This document shows, one piece after another, positions 17,535 through 26,874 of a stretch of DNA of 64,000 nucleotides. Within the stretch, counting starts at the first letter, position 1. The number at the start of each line of letters is the position of its first letter. The notes below the pieces were generated by a model. The model was not told the DNA's origin. It ran no database searches and saw nothing but the letters and a program-made list of their open reading frames with translations. The stretch is from Arthrobacter silviterrae (GTDB taxonomy: Bacteria; Actinomycetota; Actinomycetes; Actinomycetales; Micrococcaceae): positions 104,156 through 168,155 of the forward strand of contig NZ_JAAKZI010000003.1 in the NCBI RefSeq assembly GCF_011045165.1, given 5' to 3'. The position numbers and the translations under genes are program-made.

Positions 17535-18179
17535 CGAAGGCGGGTCGGTGACCTGGATGCGGATGGCGGAAAAGTCCGCGGCGGCCCGGACCAGCACTGC
17601 CATGTTCGGGTCGGGCACGGGCAGGGGCGCCAGGCGCGGGCGGGCGGCAAATGGCCGCAGGAGGGGTTCGGCCAGGACGGCGTCGACCAGGGCCTTGTCA
17701 CCACCGGTGGCCAGGTATTCAAAGGGCCCGGACGCGAAAATGCGGGCGGCTTCCTCGGCAGCCTTGACCACCAGTGCATCGGCCTGGTTGCCGCGGCGCC
17801 GGGCGAACCGGTGCTGTGACTGGCCGCCGGCAGCCGTGCGCGACTGTATGTACTTGGTGCCGCACTTGTGGGCCAGGAGCGTTCCGCCCACGGCGGTGCC
17901 CACGGCATATCCGCCACGGCGCACCAGCACCAGGCCCATGGACCGTTCCTGGGATGCCAGCGACACAAGGCGGTCCAGCAACGTGGCACCGCGCCCGGGC
18001 CGGCCGGCGTCGGGCCAGGGAGGTGAGAGCAGCGCAACGGCGCCGTCCAGCATGGCCAGCCTGACGCCGTCGTCCGTGTCTTGGAGGACGTCCAGGCCTC
18101 CATGCGCAGCGGAGAACCTGTCCACCCAGCCGGTGAGCCGGGCGGCGGGGACAAAGGCTGTGCGGGTTGGCGGGGTCAC
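17523..18179 (-). CDS. acVLRF1 family peptidyl-tRNA hydrolase / release factor
   Basis: 218 residues from GTG 18179 (VTPPTRTAFVPAARL); GTG 18188 is an alternative. The diagnostic segment is GTKYIQSRTAAGGQSQHRFA at about residues 110-130 followed by RRRGNQADALV, that is, the GxxQ-type catalytic loop of Vms1/eRF1-like peptidyl-tRNA hydrolases. Family members act on nascent-chain tRNA on obstructed 60S/50S particles; the actinobacterial branch (acVLRF1) is known mainly by homology. TATCGT 7 nt before GTG 18179 suggests a leaderless transcript. It is divergent from rarA with only ~57 nt between start codons. Confidence 0.88.
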   Translation of the reverse strand: MTPPTRTAFVPAARLTGWVDRFSAAHGGLDVLQDTDDGVRLAMLDGAVALLSPPWPDAGRPGRGATLLDRLVSLASQERSMGLVLVRRGGYAVGTAVGGTLLAHKCGTKYIQSRTAAGGQSQHRFARRRGNQADALVVKAAEEAARIFASGPFEYLATGGDKALVDAVLAEPLLRPFAARPRLAPLPVPDPNMAVLVRAAADFSAIRIQVTDPPSAPR

Positions 18180-18224
18180 CCCAGCCACGATACCGGGCGC
18201 GGCCCGGGCAGGCGGTGCGGCGGA

Positions 18225-18230
18225 TAGGCT
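18225..18230 (+). promoter_or_regulatory. -10 box TAGGCT, predicted leaderless start for rarA
   Basis: TAGGCT is followed by AAGGGG and then GTG 18237. The AAGGGG abuts the start codon and is too close to serve as a ribosome-binding site, so transcription probably begins at the GTG. Confidence 0.55.
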
Positions 18231-18236
18231 AAGGGG

Positions 18237-19673
18237 GTGACTGACCTTTTTGACAGTGCGTTTTGGGACGACGACGGGGACGACGGACCCGCGTCCCCCT
18301 TCGCCTCCGCGCCTGACACGGGATCGCGGCCTCGCAGCCCGCTGGCCGTCCGCATGCGCCCGCGCAGCCTGGAAGAAGTGGTGGGCCAGCAGCACCTGTT
18401 GGGGCCCGGGTCCCCCCTGCAGCTGCTGGCCGGTGGCGGCACGTCCGGCGGCCCGGCCGGCCCGGCGTCCGTCATGCTGTGGGGGCCTCCTGGAACGGGG
18501 AAGACCACCCTGGCCCACGTCATCGCACGCGGACCCGGGCGAAAGTTTGTCGAACTTTCCGCCATCACGGCGGGCGTCAAGGACGTGCGGCGGGTCATGG
18601 ACCAGGCCCTCACGGACCGGGACCTGCACGGGCGCACCACGGTCCTGTTCCTCGACGAGATCCATCGCTTCAACAAGGCCCAGCAGGACGCCCTGCTGCC
18701 CGGGGTGGAAAACCGCTGGGTGGTGCTCATTGCGGCCACCACGGAAAACCCGTCCTTCTCCGTGGTCTCACCCCTGCTCTCGCGCTCCATCCTCCTCACC
18801 CTCAAGCCCCTGACCAACGACGACATCCGCGGGCTGGTGGAGCGTGCCGTCACCGACCCCCGGGGTCTGGACGGCATGGTCACGCTCACGGAGGAGGCGC
18901 TGGACCACCTGGTGTGGCTGGCCAGCGGCGATGCGCGCCGCGCGCTGACCACGCTGGAGGCGGCCGCCGGGGTGGCGCTGTCGGAAAGGTCTGCAGGAGA
19001 GGCCGGCGGCGATGCGCCGGTCGCCATTGACCTGGCCATTGCCGAACGGGCCATTGATGCCGCTGCCGTTCGCTACGACAGGGCAGGGGACCAGCACTAC
19101 GACATCATCAGCGCCTTCATCAAGTCGGTGCGGGGCTCCGACGTTGACGCGGCCCTGCACTACCTGGCCCGCATGCTCGAGGCCGGTGAGGACCCCCGTT
19201 TCATCAGCCGCCGCATCATGATCTCGGCCGCCGAGGACGTTGGCATGGCCGATCCCACCGCACTGCAAACTGCAGTCGCAGCGGCCCAGGCGGTGGCCCT
19301 GATCGGCATGCCCGAGGCAAGGATCATTCTGGCGGAGGCCGTGGTCCACGTTGCCACGGCGCCGAAGTCAAACGCCGCCTACATGGGCATCAATGCCGCC
19401 CTGGCCGATGTCCGGGCGGGCAAGGGAACCATGGTTCCGGCGCCGCTGCGCGACGCCCACTACGCAGGCTCTGCCGCGCTGGGCCACGGCAAGGGGTACA
19501 TCTACTCCCATGATTCCCCGCACTCCATCGCCACCCAGCAGTACCCGCCGGACGACCTGGTGGGCCGCAACTACTATGTCCCGACCGCCAACGGATACGA
19601 ACGCGACATGGGCGTGCGCATGGAACGGCTGCGCGCGATCATCCGCGGCACGTCCCCGGCGTCGGGCACGTAG
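18237..19673 (+). CDS. rarA: Replication-associated recombination protein A (RarA/MgsA)
   Basis: 478 residues. This AAA+ ATPase, related to clamp loaders and to eukaryotic WRNIP1, acts at stalled replication forks. Walker [10 protein letters not shown] lies near residue 84, Walker [17 protein letters not shown] near residue 137 and sensor segment [18 protein letters not shown] near residue 163. The MgsA C-terminal tetramerisation domain covers about residues 270-470 ([20 protein letters not shown], then [14 protein letters not shown] and the YPPDD motif). It begins [10 protein letters not shown] at GTG 18237, which fits the leaderless promoter pattern. The next gene is rpsD, about 250 nt downstream. 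Confidence 0.95.
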   Translation: MTDLFDSAFWDDDGDDGPASPFASAPDTGSRPRSPLAVRMRPRSLEEVVGQQHLLGPGSPLQLLAGGGTSGGPAGPASVMLWGPPGTGKTTLAHVIARGPGRKFVELSAITAGVKDVRRVMDQALTDRDLHGRTTVLFLDEIHRFNKAQQDALLPGVENRWVVLIAATTENPSFSVVSPLLSRSILLTLKPLTNDDIRGLVERAVTDPRGLDGMVTLTEEALDHLVWLASGDARRALTTLEAAAGVALSERSAGEAGGDAPVAIDLAIAERAIDAAAVRYDRAGDQHYDIISAFIKSVRGSDVDAALHYLARMLEAGEDPRFISRRIMISAAEDVGMADPTALQTAVAAAQAVALIGMPEARIILAEAVVHVATAPKSNAAYMGINAALADVRAGKGTMVPAPLRDAHYAGSAALGHGKGYIYSHDSPHSIATQQYPPDDLVGRNYYVPTANGYERDMGVRMERLRAIIRGTSPASGT

Positions 19674-19738
19674 CGCCCGGGACCCAGCGCCCGGCAATTA
19701 CGGGTCTCACGGCGTCGGGCAGGCAGCCGGGCAGGTGG

Positions 19739-19926
19739 TAAAGTTGATGGCGCACTGGCAAGCCCCGGCTCCATGTCCAACTCCCTGAATCATTCACGGC
19801 CCAGCGCCGCGGTTTGAAAGGCGTGGGTGGCCATGCCCGGGTGCTGTAGCGAAGAGGCCGCAATAGCCTCAACTCTCCACAATGGAGGCCAGACATACAT
19901 GTATTGCAAATATTGGAAGGACACAA
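19739..19926 (+). promoter_or_regulatory. Candidate rpsD promoter and long 5' leader
   Basis: TAAAGT at 19739-19744 is a good -10 box, predicting a transcript start near 19751 and a ~176-nt untranslated leader. The leader contains several short inverted segments, such as GAGGC/GCCTC around 19854-19870. S4 controls its own mRNA in several bacteria, so autoregulation is possible but not shown here. Confidence 0.4.
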
Positions 19927-20553
19927 GTGGCTAACAACACACGTGCCCGCCGTCAGGCCCGCCTTTCGCGGTCCCTCGGCATTGCCCTGACCCCCAAGGC
20001 CGCCAAGTACCTCGAGCGCCGTCCGTACGGCCCCGGTGAGCATGGCCGCGCCCGCAAGAAGCAGGACAGCGACTACGCAGTCCGCCTGCGCGAAAAGCAG
20101 CGCCTGCGTGCCCAGTACGGCATCCGCGAAGCACAGATGACCCGTGCCTTCGAAGAAGCCAAGCACACCAAGGGCATGACCGGTGAAAACCTGGTCGAGA
20201 TCCTGGAAACCCGCCTGGACGCCCTGGTCCTGCGTGCCGGCTTTGCCCGCACCACCGCCCAGGCACGCCAGCTGGTTGTGCACCGCCACATCATGGTTGA
20301 CGGCGCCCGCGTGGACCGCCCGTCGTTCCGCGTTGCCGAGGGTCAGCTGATCCACGTGCACCCGCGCAGCCAGACCATGGTTCCCCTGCAGCTTGCCGCT
20401 GCCGGCGCGCACCGCGACGTGCTCCCTGCCGTCCCGGCCTACTTGGATGTGAAGCTGGAGAGCCTGCAGGCCCGCCTGGTTCGCAAGCCCAAGCGCGTCG
20501 AGGTTCCCGTAACCTGTGAAGAGCAGCTGGTCGTTGAATTCTACTCGCGCTAA
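19927..20553 (+). CDS. rpsD: 30S ribosomal protein S4
   Basis: 208 residues from GTG 19927 (VANNTRARRQARLSRSLG), with AAGGA 5-6 nt upstream. S4 nucleates 30S assembly by binding 16S rRNA. It is the C-minus (zinc-free) form: the N-terminal region lacks the four-Cys zinc motif. The S4 RNA-binding domain lies at about residues 98-165 (RLDALVLRAGFARTTAQARQ, then HIMVDGARVDRPSFRV). A leader extension in the same frame (from 19882) is not needed. A terminator follows at 20600. Confidence 0.97.
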   Translation: MANNTRARRQARLSRSLGIALTPKAAKYLERRPYGPGEHGRARKKQDSDYAVRLREKQRLRAQYGIREAQMTRAFEEAKHTKGMTGENLVEILETRLDALVLRAGFARTTAQARQLVVHRHIMVDGARVDRPSFRVAEGQLIHVHPRSQTMVPLQLAAAGAHRDVLPAVPAYLDVKLESLQARLVRKPKRVEVPVTCEEQLVVEFYSR

Positions 20554-20599
20554 ACCGTGAGCGGGATGTAGGGCCGGATCGCTCCGGCCCCACCTCGAA

Positions 20600-20634
20600 A
20601 GCAGCCCGTGGCACGCGCCGCGGGCTGCTTTTTA
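20600..20634 (+). terminator. Rho-independent terminator after rpsD
   Basis: AGCAGCCCG and CGGGCTGCT form the stem, extended by one more pair, followed by TTTTT. A second hairpin (GGGCCGGAT...CCGGCCC, ~20571-20590) lies just upstream. Confidence 0.85.
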
Positions 20635-20685
20635 GTAAGGTACGTATGGGTAACATCTGGCTATTCGGAAATGAGGCGGCCCTCC

Positions 20686-21060
20686 ATGACTGGTGGAGAC
20701 ATTGCAGGACTGATTGCAGCGGGGGTATTTGCCATCCTGGTTGCCCTTTTGGCCGTGCCGATCTTCAAGCTGGGCAAGGTGTTTGACGAAATCCGTGTGA
20801 CCATCCGCCAGATCGGGGACGGCACCACACCCCTCATTGACGAAGTCACCACCACGGTTGCCACCACCAACACACAGCTGGGCAAGGTGGACGGGATTTC
20901 CAGCAACATTTCCGACGCCACGGCAAACATCTCGGCGCTGTCCTCCCTGCTGGCCGCCACGGTGGGATCCCCGGTCATCAAGATTGCAGCCTTCTCCTAC
21001 GGCGTGCGCCAGGCCTTTGCCGGGCGCGACAAAAGCGTCCGCGCACGCCGCAGCCGCTAA
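20686..21060 (+). CDS. DUF948 domain-containing membrane protein
   Basis: 124 residues from MTGGDIAGLIAAGVF. A single membrane segment (residues ~6-28) is followed by a cytoplasmic coiled-coil-like stretch with repeated T/D/N-rich heptads (TTVATTNTQLGKVDGISSN), typical of DUF948 proteins. A basic tail (DKSVRARRSR) ends it. The pairing with a DUF6167-type protein directly upstream of alaS is conserved across actinobacteria, but no biochemical role is established. An in-frame ATG 15 nt upstream is an alternative start. Confidence 0.88.
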   Translation: MTGGDIAGLIAAGVFAILVALLAVPIFKLGKVFDEIRVTIRQIGDGTTPLIDEVTTTVATTNTQLGKVDGISSNISDATANISALSSLLAATVGSPVIKIAAFSYGVRQAFAGRDKSVRARRSR

Positions 21061-21087
21061 CGTCCACAGGTTTTTGGAAAGGCACGC

Positions 21088-21324
21088 ATGAAAAAGATCT
21101 TCTGGCTTGGCCTCGGCATCACCGTCGGCGTCCTGGCCGCACGCAAGGTGGCCGCCGCGAAAGGCGCCATTGGCCCGGACGGCCTCAATCGCGCCGTGGG
21201 CAGGGCGGCCGACGCCGTCCACGACTTCGCGGACGCCCTGCGCGAGAACATGGACCACCGTGAATCGGAGCTCCGGGGAGCACTGGGCCTGGACCCGGAC
21301 CGTCCCGTGGGCCCCCGCCACTAA
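21088..21324 (+). CDS. DUF6167-type small membrane-associated protein
   Basis: 78 residues, MKKIFWLGLGITVGVLAARK. A short hydrophobic N-terminal segment (residues 4-20) is followed by a helical region (GLNRAVGRAADAVHDFADAL) and an acidic C-terminus. GGAAAGG lies 6-7 nt upstream. It sits between the DUF948 gene and alaS, the usual actinobacterial order. The family assignment is made from size, context and N-terminal pattern; function unknown. A weak hairpin (21406-21423) with a T-run at 21430-21434 may end this two-gene unit. Confidence 0.8.
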   Translation: MKKIFWLGLGITVGVLAARKVAAAKGAIGPDGLNRAVGRAADAVHDFADALRENMDHRESELRGALGLDPDRPVGPRH

Positions 21325-21469
21325 GAGCTGCAGCCGCACCGCAGCGCCGCGCCACCGCCCCGGGGCGGCGGAACCACGGGGCCGCCCCGGTACCGGGTGC
21401 AGGACGCCCGGCATTGCCCGGGCCACGAATTTTTGAACCGTTTTCACTATTGAAGGAGCCACCAGGCTA

Positions 21470-24148
21470 ATGAAATCCCACGAAATTGCAGAGCGCTGGA
21501 TTGAGTTCTTCACCAGTAAGGGCCACACCCCCGTGCCCTCGGCGTCGCTGATCTCGTCGGATCCCTCGCTGCTGTTTACTGTGGCCGGCATGGTGCCCTT
21601 TATCCCGTACCTCACGGCCCGCGAGGAGCCGCCCTACAAGCGCGCCACCAGCGTGCAGAAGTGCATCCGCACCGGCGACATCGACGAGGTCGGCAAGACC
21701 GTCCGCCACGGCACCTTCTTCCAGATGTGCGGCAACTTCTCCTTTGGCGACTACTTCAAGGAAACCGCCATCCCCTACGCCTGGGAGCTGCTCACCACAC
21801 CCCTGGCCGACGGCGGCTTCGGGCTTCCCGTGGACAGGCTCTGGGTCACCGTCTACACCGAGGATGAAGAGGCGCTGGCGATTTGGCGGGACACGGTGGG
21901 CGTGGCCCCCGACCGCATCCAGCGCATCGGCAAGGAAGACAACTACTGGTCCACCGGCCAGCCCGGCCCGGCCGGCCCCTGCTCGGAAATTTTCTACGAC
22001 CGCGGTCCAGAATACGGCGTGGAGGGCGGCCCCGTCGCCGACGAGACCCGCTACATCGAAATCTGGAACCTCGTGTTCATGCAATACCAGATCGACAACG
22101 TCACCTCCAAGGTTGACTTTGACGTGGTTGGCGAGCTTCCCAACAAGAACATTGACACGGGCCTGGGCCTGGAGCGCCTCTCCATGATCCTCCAGGGCGT
22201 GGAAAACATGTATGAAACGGACCAGGTGCGCCCCGTCCTGGACAAGGCCGCCGAACTCTCCGGCAAGGACTACACCTCCACCGAAGACCCGGCAGACCCC
22301 CACCATGTGGACGACGTCCGCATGCGCGTGGTGGCGGACCACATCCGGTCCTCCCTCATGTTGATTTCCGACGGCGTGACCCCCTCCAACGAGGGCCGCG
22401 GCTATGTGCTGCGCCGTTTGATCCGCCGTGCCGTGCGCGCCATGCGCCTGCTGGGCGTGGAAACCGCCGTCCTGCCCGAGCTGCTGCCTGTTTCCCGGGA
22501 CGCCATGAAGGGCGCCTACCCGGCCGTGGAAGCCGACTTCGCCCGCATTGCCCGGATCGCCTACGCCGAGGAACGATCCTTCCTGCGCACCATTGCCAGC
22601 GGAACCGCCCGGCTGGAAGAGGCCGTGAAGGAATCCAAGGCCGCACACACGAGCCTGTCCGGCGCTGAAGCCTTCGCCCTGCACGACACCTACGGCTTCC
22701 CCATTGACCTCACGCTGGAAATGGCCGGCGAGGCCGGCCTGGCCGTGGACGAGGCAGGTTTCCGCGCCCTCATGCTTGAGCAGCGCGACCGCGCCCGGAA
22801 GGACGCCAAGTCCAAGAAGAGCGGGCACGCCGACCTGTCGGTGTTCCACGAACTCCATGCCCAGGGCGAGACGGTCTTCACCGGCTACACGGAGCTGGAA
22901 GGGCAGGGCCGGGTGCGGTCCCTGCTCTCCAACGGCCATCCCGTGGCCCACGCCAGCACGGGGGATGAGATTTCCATTGTCCTGGACGAAACCCCGTTCT
23001 ACGCCGAGGCAGGCGGGCAGGCAGCGGACACCGGCCTGATCACCGGCGATGGCTTCGTCGTGGAAGTGCTGGACGTCCAGCGTCCCATCAAGGGCCTGAG
23101 CGTCCACCAGGCGATCGTGCGGGAGGGCGAACTGCCGGCGGATGCCCTGGTTCACGCCGCCGTCGACCGTCAGCGGCGCCATGCTGCCGAGCAGGCCCAC
23201 ACCGGCACGCACATCGTTCATGCGGCCCTGCACCAGATCCTCGGCCCGGAAGCCCTGCAGCGCGGCTCCTTCAACAAGGCCGGCTACCTCCGCTTCGACT
23301 TCTCCTGGGGCGAGGGGCTGAGCACTGCAACGCGTTCGGAGATCGAGGAAGTTTCCAACATAGCCATCCGCAACAACTACCGTGTCACCACCACCGTCAT
23401 GCCCCTGGCGGCAGCCAAGGCACTCGGTGCCACCGCCCTGTTTGGCGAAAACTACGGCTCCGAGGTGCGCGTGGTGGAGATCGACGGTGCGTGGTCCCGC
23501 GAGCTGTGCGGCGGCACCCACGTGGAAAGCACCTCCAGGATCGGTTCGCTCACGCTCCTCGGTGAACAGTCCGTAGGGTCCGGGAACCGACGCGTGGAGG
23601 CCTTCGTGGGCATGGACGCGTTCCGGCACCTGGCCGCCGAGCGTGCCCTGGTGACGTCGCTGACCGACATGCTCAAGGTCCCCTCGAACCTCCTGCAGGA
23701 GCGGGTCGCCGCCACGCTGGCCAAGCTCAAGCATGCCGAAAAGGAGCTGGAGCGCCTGCGCAAGGACCAGCTTGCCGCGGCAGCCGGCGCCCTGGTGGGC
23801 ACGGCCGTGGACGCCGCCGGCGTGCGGCTCATAGCGCACGACGCCGGTGACGTCACCAGCGCCGACGACCTCCGCGGCCTGGCCCTTGACCTGCGCCAGC
23901 GGCTGGGTTCCGCCGCAGCCACGGTGGCCGTGGCGGGCACCAGCAACGGCCGCCCTGTCATCCTGGTCGCCACCAACGAGGCCGCCCGTGCGGCGGGCGT
24001 GAAGGCCGGGGCGCTGGTGAAGCTTGCCGCCGGCGTGCTGGGCGGCGGCGGCGGCGGCAAGCCGGACCTGGCCCAGGGCGGCGGCACGGACACGGCGGCA
24101 ATCCCGGCCGCGCTGGCCGGCATCGCGGACTCCATCAAGAACCGGTAG
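21470..24148 (+). CDS. alaS: Alanine--tRNA ligase
   Basis: 892 residues. The class II catalytic domain (about 1-240, with VQKCIRTGDIDEVGKTVRH and FFQMCGNFSFGDYF) is followed by the tRNA-recognition domain, the editing domain with zinc-binding motifs HTGTH near residue 580 and CGGTHV near residue 682, and the C-terminal C-Ala/DHHA1 domain with a Gly run (GGGGGGKPDLAQGGG). Length and motif order are normal. AAGGAG lies 13 nt before ATG, a rather long spacing. ruvX begins 8 nt after the stop, followed by mltG and the aro genes, probably one transcript. Confidence 0.97.
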   Translation: MKSHEIAERWIEFFTSKGHTPVPSASLISSDPSLLFTVAGMVPFIPYLTAREEPPYKRATSVQKCIRTGDIDEVGKTVRHGTFFQMCGNFSFGDYFKETAIPYAWELLTTPLADGGFGLPVDRLWVTVYTEDEEALAIWRDTVGVAPDRIQRIGKEDNYWSTGQPGPAGPCSEIFYDRGPEYGVEGGPVADETRYIEIWNLVFMQYQIDNVTSKVDFDVVGELPNKNIDTGLGLERLSMILQGVENMYETDQVRPVLDKAAELSGKDYTSTEDPADPHHVDDVRMRVVADHIRSSLMLISDGVTPSNEGRGYVLRRLIRRAVRAMRLLGVETAVLPELLPVSRDAMKGAYPAVEADFARIARIAYAEERSFLRTIASGTARLEEAVKESKAAHTSLSGAEAFALHDTYGFPIDLTLEMAGEAGLAVDEAGFRALMLEQRDRARKDAKSKKSGHADLSVFHELHAQGETVFTGYTELEGQGRVRSLLSNGHPVAHASTGDEISIVLDETPFYAEAGGQAADTGLITGDGFVVEVLDVQRPIKGLSVHQAIVREGELPADALVHAAVDRQRRHAAEQAHTGTHIVHAALHQILGPEALQRGSFNKAGYLRFDFSWGEGLSTATRSEIEEVSNIAIRNNYRVTTTVMPLAAAKALGATALFGENYGSEVRVVEIDGAWSRELCGGTHVESTSRIGSLTLLGEQSVGSGNRRVEAFVGMDAFRHLAAERALVTSLTDMLKVPSNLLQERVAATLAKLKHAEKELERLRKDQLAAAAGALVGTAVDAAGVRLIAHDAGDVTSADDLRGLALDLRQRLGSAAATVAVAGTSNGRPVILVATNEAARAAGVKAGALVKLAAGVLGGGGGGKPDLAQGGGTDTAAIPAALAGIADSIKNR

Positions 24149-24156
24149 GCGGGCGC

Positions 24157-24750
24157 GTGGAGCCGCGGACGTATCCGCACGGCGTGAAGCTGGGCATTGA
24201 CGTGGGCCTGGTCCGCGTGGGCCTGGCCTCCTGCGACCCCGACGGGATCCTGGCCACACCCGTGAAGACACTTTCCCGGGACGCCAAGAGGAACTCGGAC
24301 ATCAAGGTGGTGGTGAAGGAAGTTCAGGCGCGGGCTGCCGTCGAAGTTTTTGTGGGGCTGCCCCGCACGCTCCGGGGAGAGGAAAAGGCGTCAGCCGCAA
24401 TGGCCCGCAGCTACGCCGCGCTCCTTGTCGAAGCCCTCGCAGGTGCCGGGCAGCAGGTGCCCGTGCGCTTGATTGACGAGCGCCTCACCACGGTCAGCGC
24501 CCACCATGCGCTCCATGCGGCTGGCCTCGGCAGCCGTGAACACCGTAAAGTGGTAGATCAAGTAGCGGCCGTTGGCATCCTCCAACAGGCCCTTGACATG
24601 CAAAAGGCGCGCAACGCCACCGTTGGGGAACTGGTGCGCGCCGAGGACCGGGGCACCCAGGCAGGTGCCGGCCGGTCCGACACAGAAGAAGGTTCAGCCA
24701 TCTCCAGCCCAACACCGGCGTCCTCACCGGGAGGATGCGACCATGAATGA
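24157..24750 (+). CDS. ruvX: Holliday junction resolvase-like protein RuvX (YqgF)
   Basis: 197 residues from GTG 24157. RNase H-fold protein; family members are tied to 16S rRNA 5'-end maturation or junction processing. Visible motifs are LGIDVGLVRVGLASCDPDG at the N-terminus, EVFVGLPRTLRG in the middle and RLIDERLTTVSAHHAL. The C-terminal ~45 residues (EDRGTQAGAGRSDTEEGS...) are a low-complexity extension beyond the usual ~150-residue family length. The last 8 nt overlap mltG (ATGAATGA), so the genes are translationally coupled. Confidence 0.93.
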   Translation: MEPRTYPHGVKLGIDVGLVRVGLASCDPDGILATPVKTLSRDAKRNSDIKVVVKEVQARAAVEVFVGLPRTLRGEEKASAAMARSYAALLVEALAGAGQQVPVRLIDERLTTVSAHHALHAAGLGSREHRKVVDQVAAVGILQQALDMQKARNATVGELVRAEDRGTQAGAGRSDTEEGSAISSPTPASSPGGCDHE

Positions 24751-25948
24751 AGTTTTCCACGAGGCACGCCACGGGGCGCACGCCGCCGACAGCGCCGACT
24801 ACGAGTGGGCCGAAGAGCACGCCGAAACGGAACATTACTTCCAGGAGCATCCCCTGCCGTCGCGGCGCAGCACCCGCGTCTCCAAGCGGGTCCGCAGGCG
24901 CCGGCGCACCGTCATCTTCCTGATAGTCCTTGCCCTTTTTGCCGTCGTCGTCTTCTTTGTGGTGCAGACCATCAAGCCCATGCTTGGCGGCTTCACCCCG
25001 GCCGACTATCCCGGCCCCGGCACGGGCACTGTCCAGGTGGTGGTCCCCGACGGCTCCTCCGCCAGAAGCGTGGCGACGGAACTGCGATCCGACGACGTGG
25101 TGGCCAGTGAGCAGTCCTTCCTTGACGCCCTGGCAGCCGCCAACGGCACCGGCTCCCTCCAACCCGGATCCTTCGCCATGAAGAAGCAAATGAAGGCCTC
25201 GGACGCCGTGGCCGTGCTCCTGGCCGGGGACCTGTCCAAGGTCCACTATGCGGCGGTGGCGCAAAACCTGCGCCTCGGGGAGACCCTTGACGTCCTGGCC
25301 AAGGGCACGGGAATTCCGAAGGGGGACTTTGAAAAGCTCGCCTCCGATCCAGCCGCCTTTGGGCTGCCTGCCGCGGCCAAGAACCTTGAAGGCTACCTTT
25401 CGCCCGGCGAGTACCGCTTCCCCATTGAGCTCGATGCGAAGGGCATCCTGAAGGAAATGGTGGCGGCGACCCAAAAGAACCTGGCCGCTGCCGGGGTCAG
25501 CGACCCGGCCCAGCAGTACAAGGTCCTGACGATTGCCAGCATCATCGAGTTTGAGGGCAATGCGGCCAACTATGCCGAGATTTCCGGTGCCATTGAAAAC
25601 CGAATCAACAATCCCAACGGCGAAACGCACGGCTACCTGCAGTCGGACGCCACCGTGGCGTACGGGCTGGGCATCAAGTCCTACAACCTGAGCCAGGCCC
25701 AAAAGGACGACAAGGCCAACCTGTACAACACCTACGCCCACCCCGGCCTGCCCGTAGGCCCGATCGGCTCCCCGGGAGGGGCCGCCATCGAGGCCGCCGC
25801 GCACCCGCAGAGCAACCCGTACTACTTCTGGGTGACGGTCAACCTGAAGACCGGCGAGACGCTTTACGCGGCAACATACGCCGAGCACCTGCAAAACGTG
25901 GCCAAGTACACGGCCTGGTGTGCAGCGAATCCGGGGGAATGCAAGTAG
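24743..25948 (+). CDS. mltG: Endolytic murein transglycosylase MltG
   Basis: 401 residues from MNEVFHEARHGAH, with GGGAGGA upstream. A ~50-residue cytoplasmic tail rich in acidic and then basic residues (RVSKRVRRRRR) precedes one membrane segment (about 53-75). A LysM-like region (~95-170) and the YceG catalytic domain follow. The catalytic Glu is in IASIIEFEG (near residue 269), with SDATVAYGLG and YNTYAHPGLPVGPIGSPG downstream. MltG cleaves nascent glycan strands and sets their length. The long charged cytoplasmic tail is typical of actinobacterial forms. Confidence 0.95.
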   Translation: MNEVFHEARHGAHAADSADYEWAEEHAETEHYFQEHPLPSRRSTRVSKRVRRRRRTVIFLIVLALFAVVVFFVVQTIKPMLGGFTPADYPGPGTGTVQVVVPDGSSARSVATELRSDDVVASEQSFLDALAAANGTGSLQPGSFAMKKQMKASDAVAVLLAGDLSKVHYAAVAQNLRLGETLDVLAKGTGIPKGDFEKLASDPAAFGLPAAAKNLEGYLSPGEYRFPIELDAKGILKEMVAATQKNLAAAGVSDPAQQYKVLTIASIIEFEGNAANYAEISGAIENRINNPNGETHGYLQSDATVAYGLGIKSYNLSQAQKDDKANLYNTYAHPGLPVGPIGSPGGAAIEAAAHPQSNPYYFWVTVNLKTGETLYAATYAEHLQNVAKYTAWCAANPGECK

Positions 25949-26845
25949 ATGCCAGTGTTCCGCCAGGGCGCAGTGCTGGGGCACCCCATTGGGCACTCCA
26001 AGTCGCCGGCCCTCCACAATGCCGCCTATGCCGTCCTGGGACTCGACTACAGCTACACGGCCATCGATGTCCAGGTGCACCAGTTCCCGGCCTTCCTTGA
26101 CCAGGTCCGCTCCGACGGCAGCTGGTACGGCCTGTCCGTCACCATGCCGCTGAAGAATGCGGCGGCACAACTGGCGGATGGGCTGACTGACGTGGCCGCA
26201 GCATTGGGCTCCGTCAACACCCTGGTTGCCTCCAGGACGGACGACGGCGGCACCAGGTTCCTGGGGGACAATACGGACGTGGCGGGGATTGTGAACGCCC
26301 TGCGGCAGGCCGGGGTGGCACCGCGCCCCCGGGCCGCAGTGCTGGGCGGGGGCGGCACGGCCGTTTCAGCCGTCGCCGCCATGGCACGGCTCGGGGCGCC
26401 GGAAGTGGACATCTTCGTCCGGGACACCGGCCGCAGCTCAGCGGCCCTGGCCGTGGCCGCGCGGCTGGGCGTGCCCGCCCGGCTGGTGCCCTACAGAGGT
26501 GCGGCCCAGGCATTGGCGGGGTACGGCGTCGTGGTTTCAACGCTGCCGCCCCAGGCCGCGGACCCGCTGGCGCAGGAACTCCCCGCCAGCTTGGGGAAAA
26601 TGTCCGGGGCATGCCTGCTGGACGTTGCCTACGATCCGTGGCCCAGCGCACTGGCTGCGGCATGGGAGCGGGCCGGCGGGACCGTGGTGCCCGGGATTGA
26701 AATGCTTTTGTACCAGGGCGTGGAGCAGGCCCTGATGTTTGCCGCCGCCGGGGGACACGGGGACGCGGCCGCCGGGCGGACGGGGGAACTCATCAATGTG
26801 ATGTGCGACGCACTTGGGCTGGAGCATCGCACGCAGCACAAGTAG
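25949..26845 (+). CDS. aroE: Shikimate dehydrogenase (NADP+)
   Basis: 298 residues; the ATG directly follows the mltG stop. It reduces 3-dehydroshikimate to shikimate. The substrate-binding lobe shows [17 protein letters not shown] near residue 11 and the catalytic Lys in VTMPLKNA near residue 68. The NADP-binding lobe has [17 protein letters not shown] near residue 133 and the partner Asp in NTDVAGI near residue 110. The closing helix contains [10 protein letters not shown]. It is the first of four clustered shikimate genes (aroE-C-K-B). Confidence 0.95.
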   Translation: MPVFRQGAVLGHPIGHSKSPALHNAAYAVLGLDYSYTAIDVQVHQFPAFLDQVRSDGSWYGLSVTMPLKNAAAQLADGLTDVAAALGSVNTLVASRTDDGGTRFLGDNTDVAGIVNALRQAGVAPRPRAAVLGGGGTAVSAVAAMARLGAPEVDIFVRDTGRSSAALAVAARLGVPARLVPYRGAAQALAGYGVVVSTLPPQAADPLAQELPASLGKMSGACLLDVAYDPWPSALAAAWERAGGTVVPGIEMLLYQGVEQALMFAAAGGHGDAAAGRTGELINVMCDALGLEHRTQHK

Positions 26846-26874
26846 CTGGGCCAGAACATGGCAAGATGGAGCGT

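Noticed and set aside
21467..24271. 934-residue open frame on the minus strand across alaS
   Set aside because: Exact antisense shadow of alaS in GC-rich DNA, composition is Gly/His/Val-rich nonsense, and alaS is fully supported by motifs.
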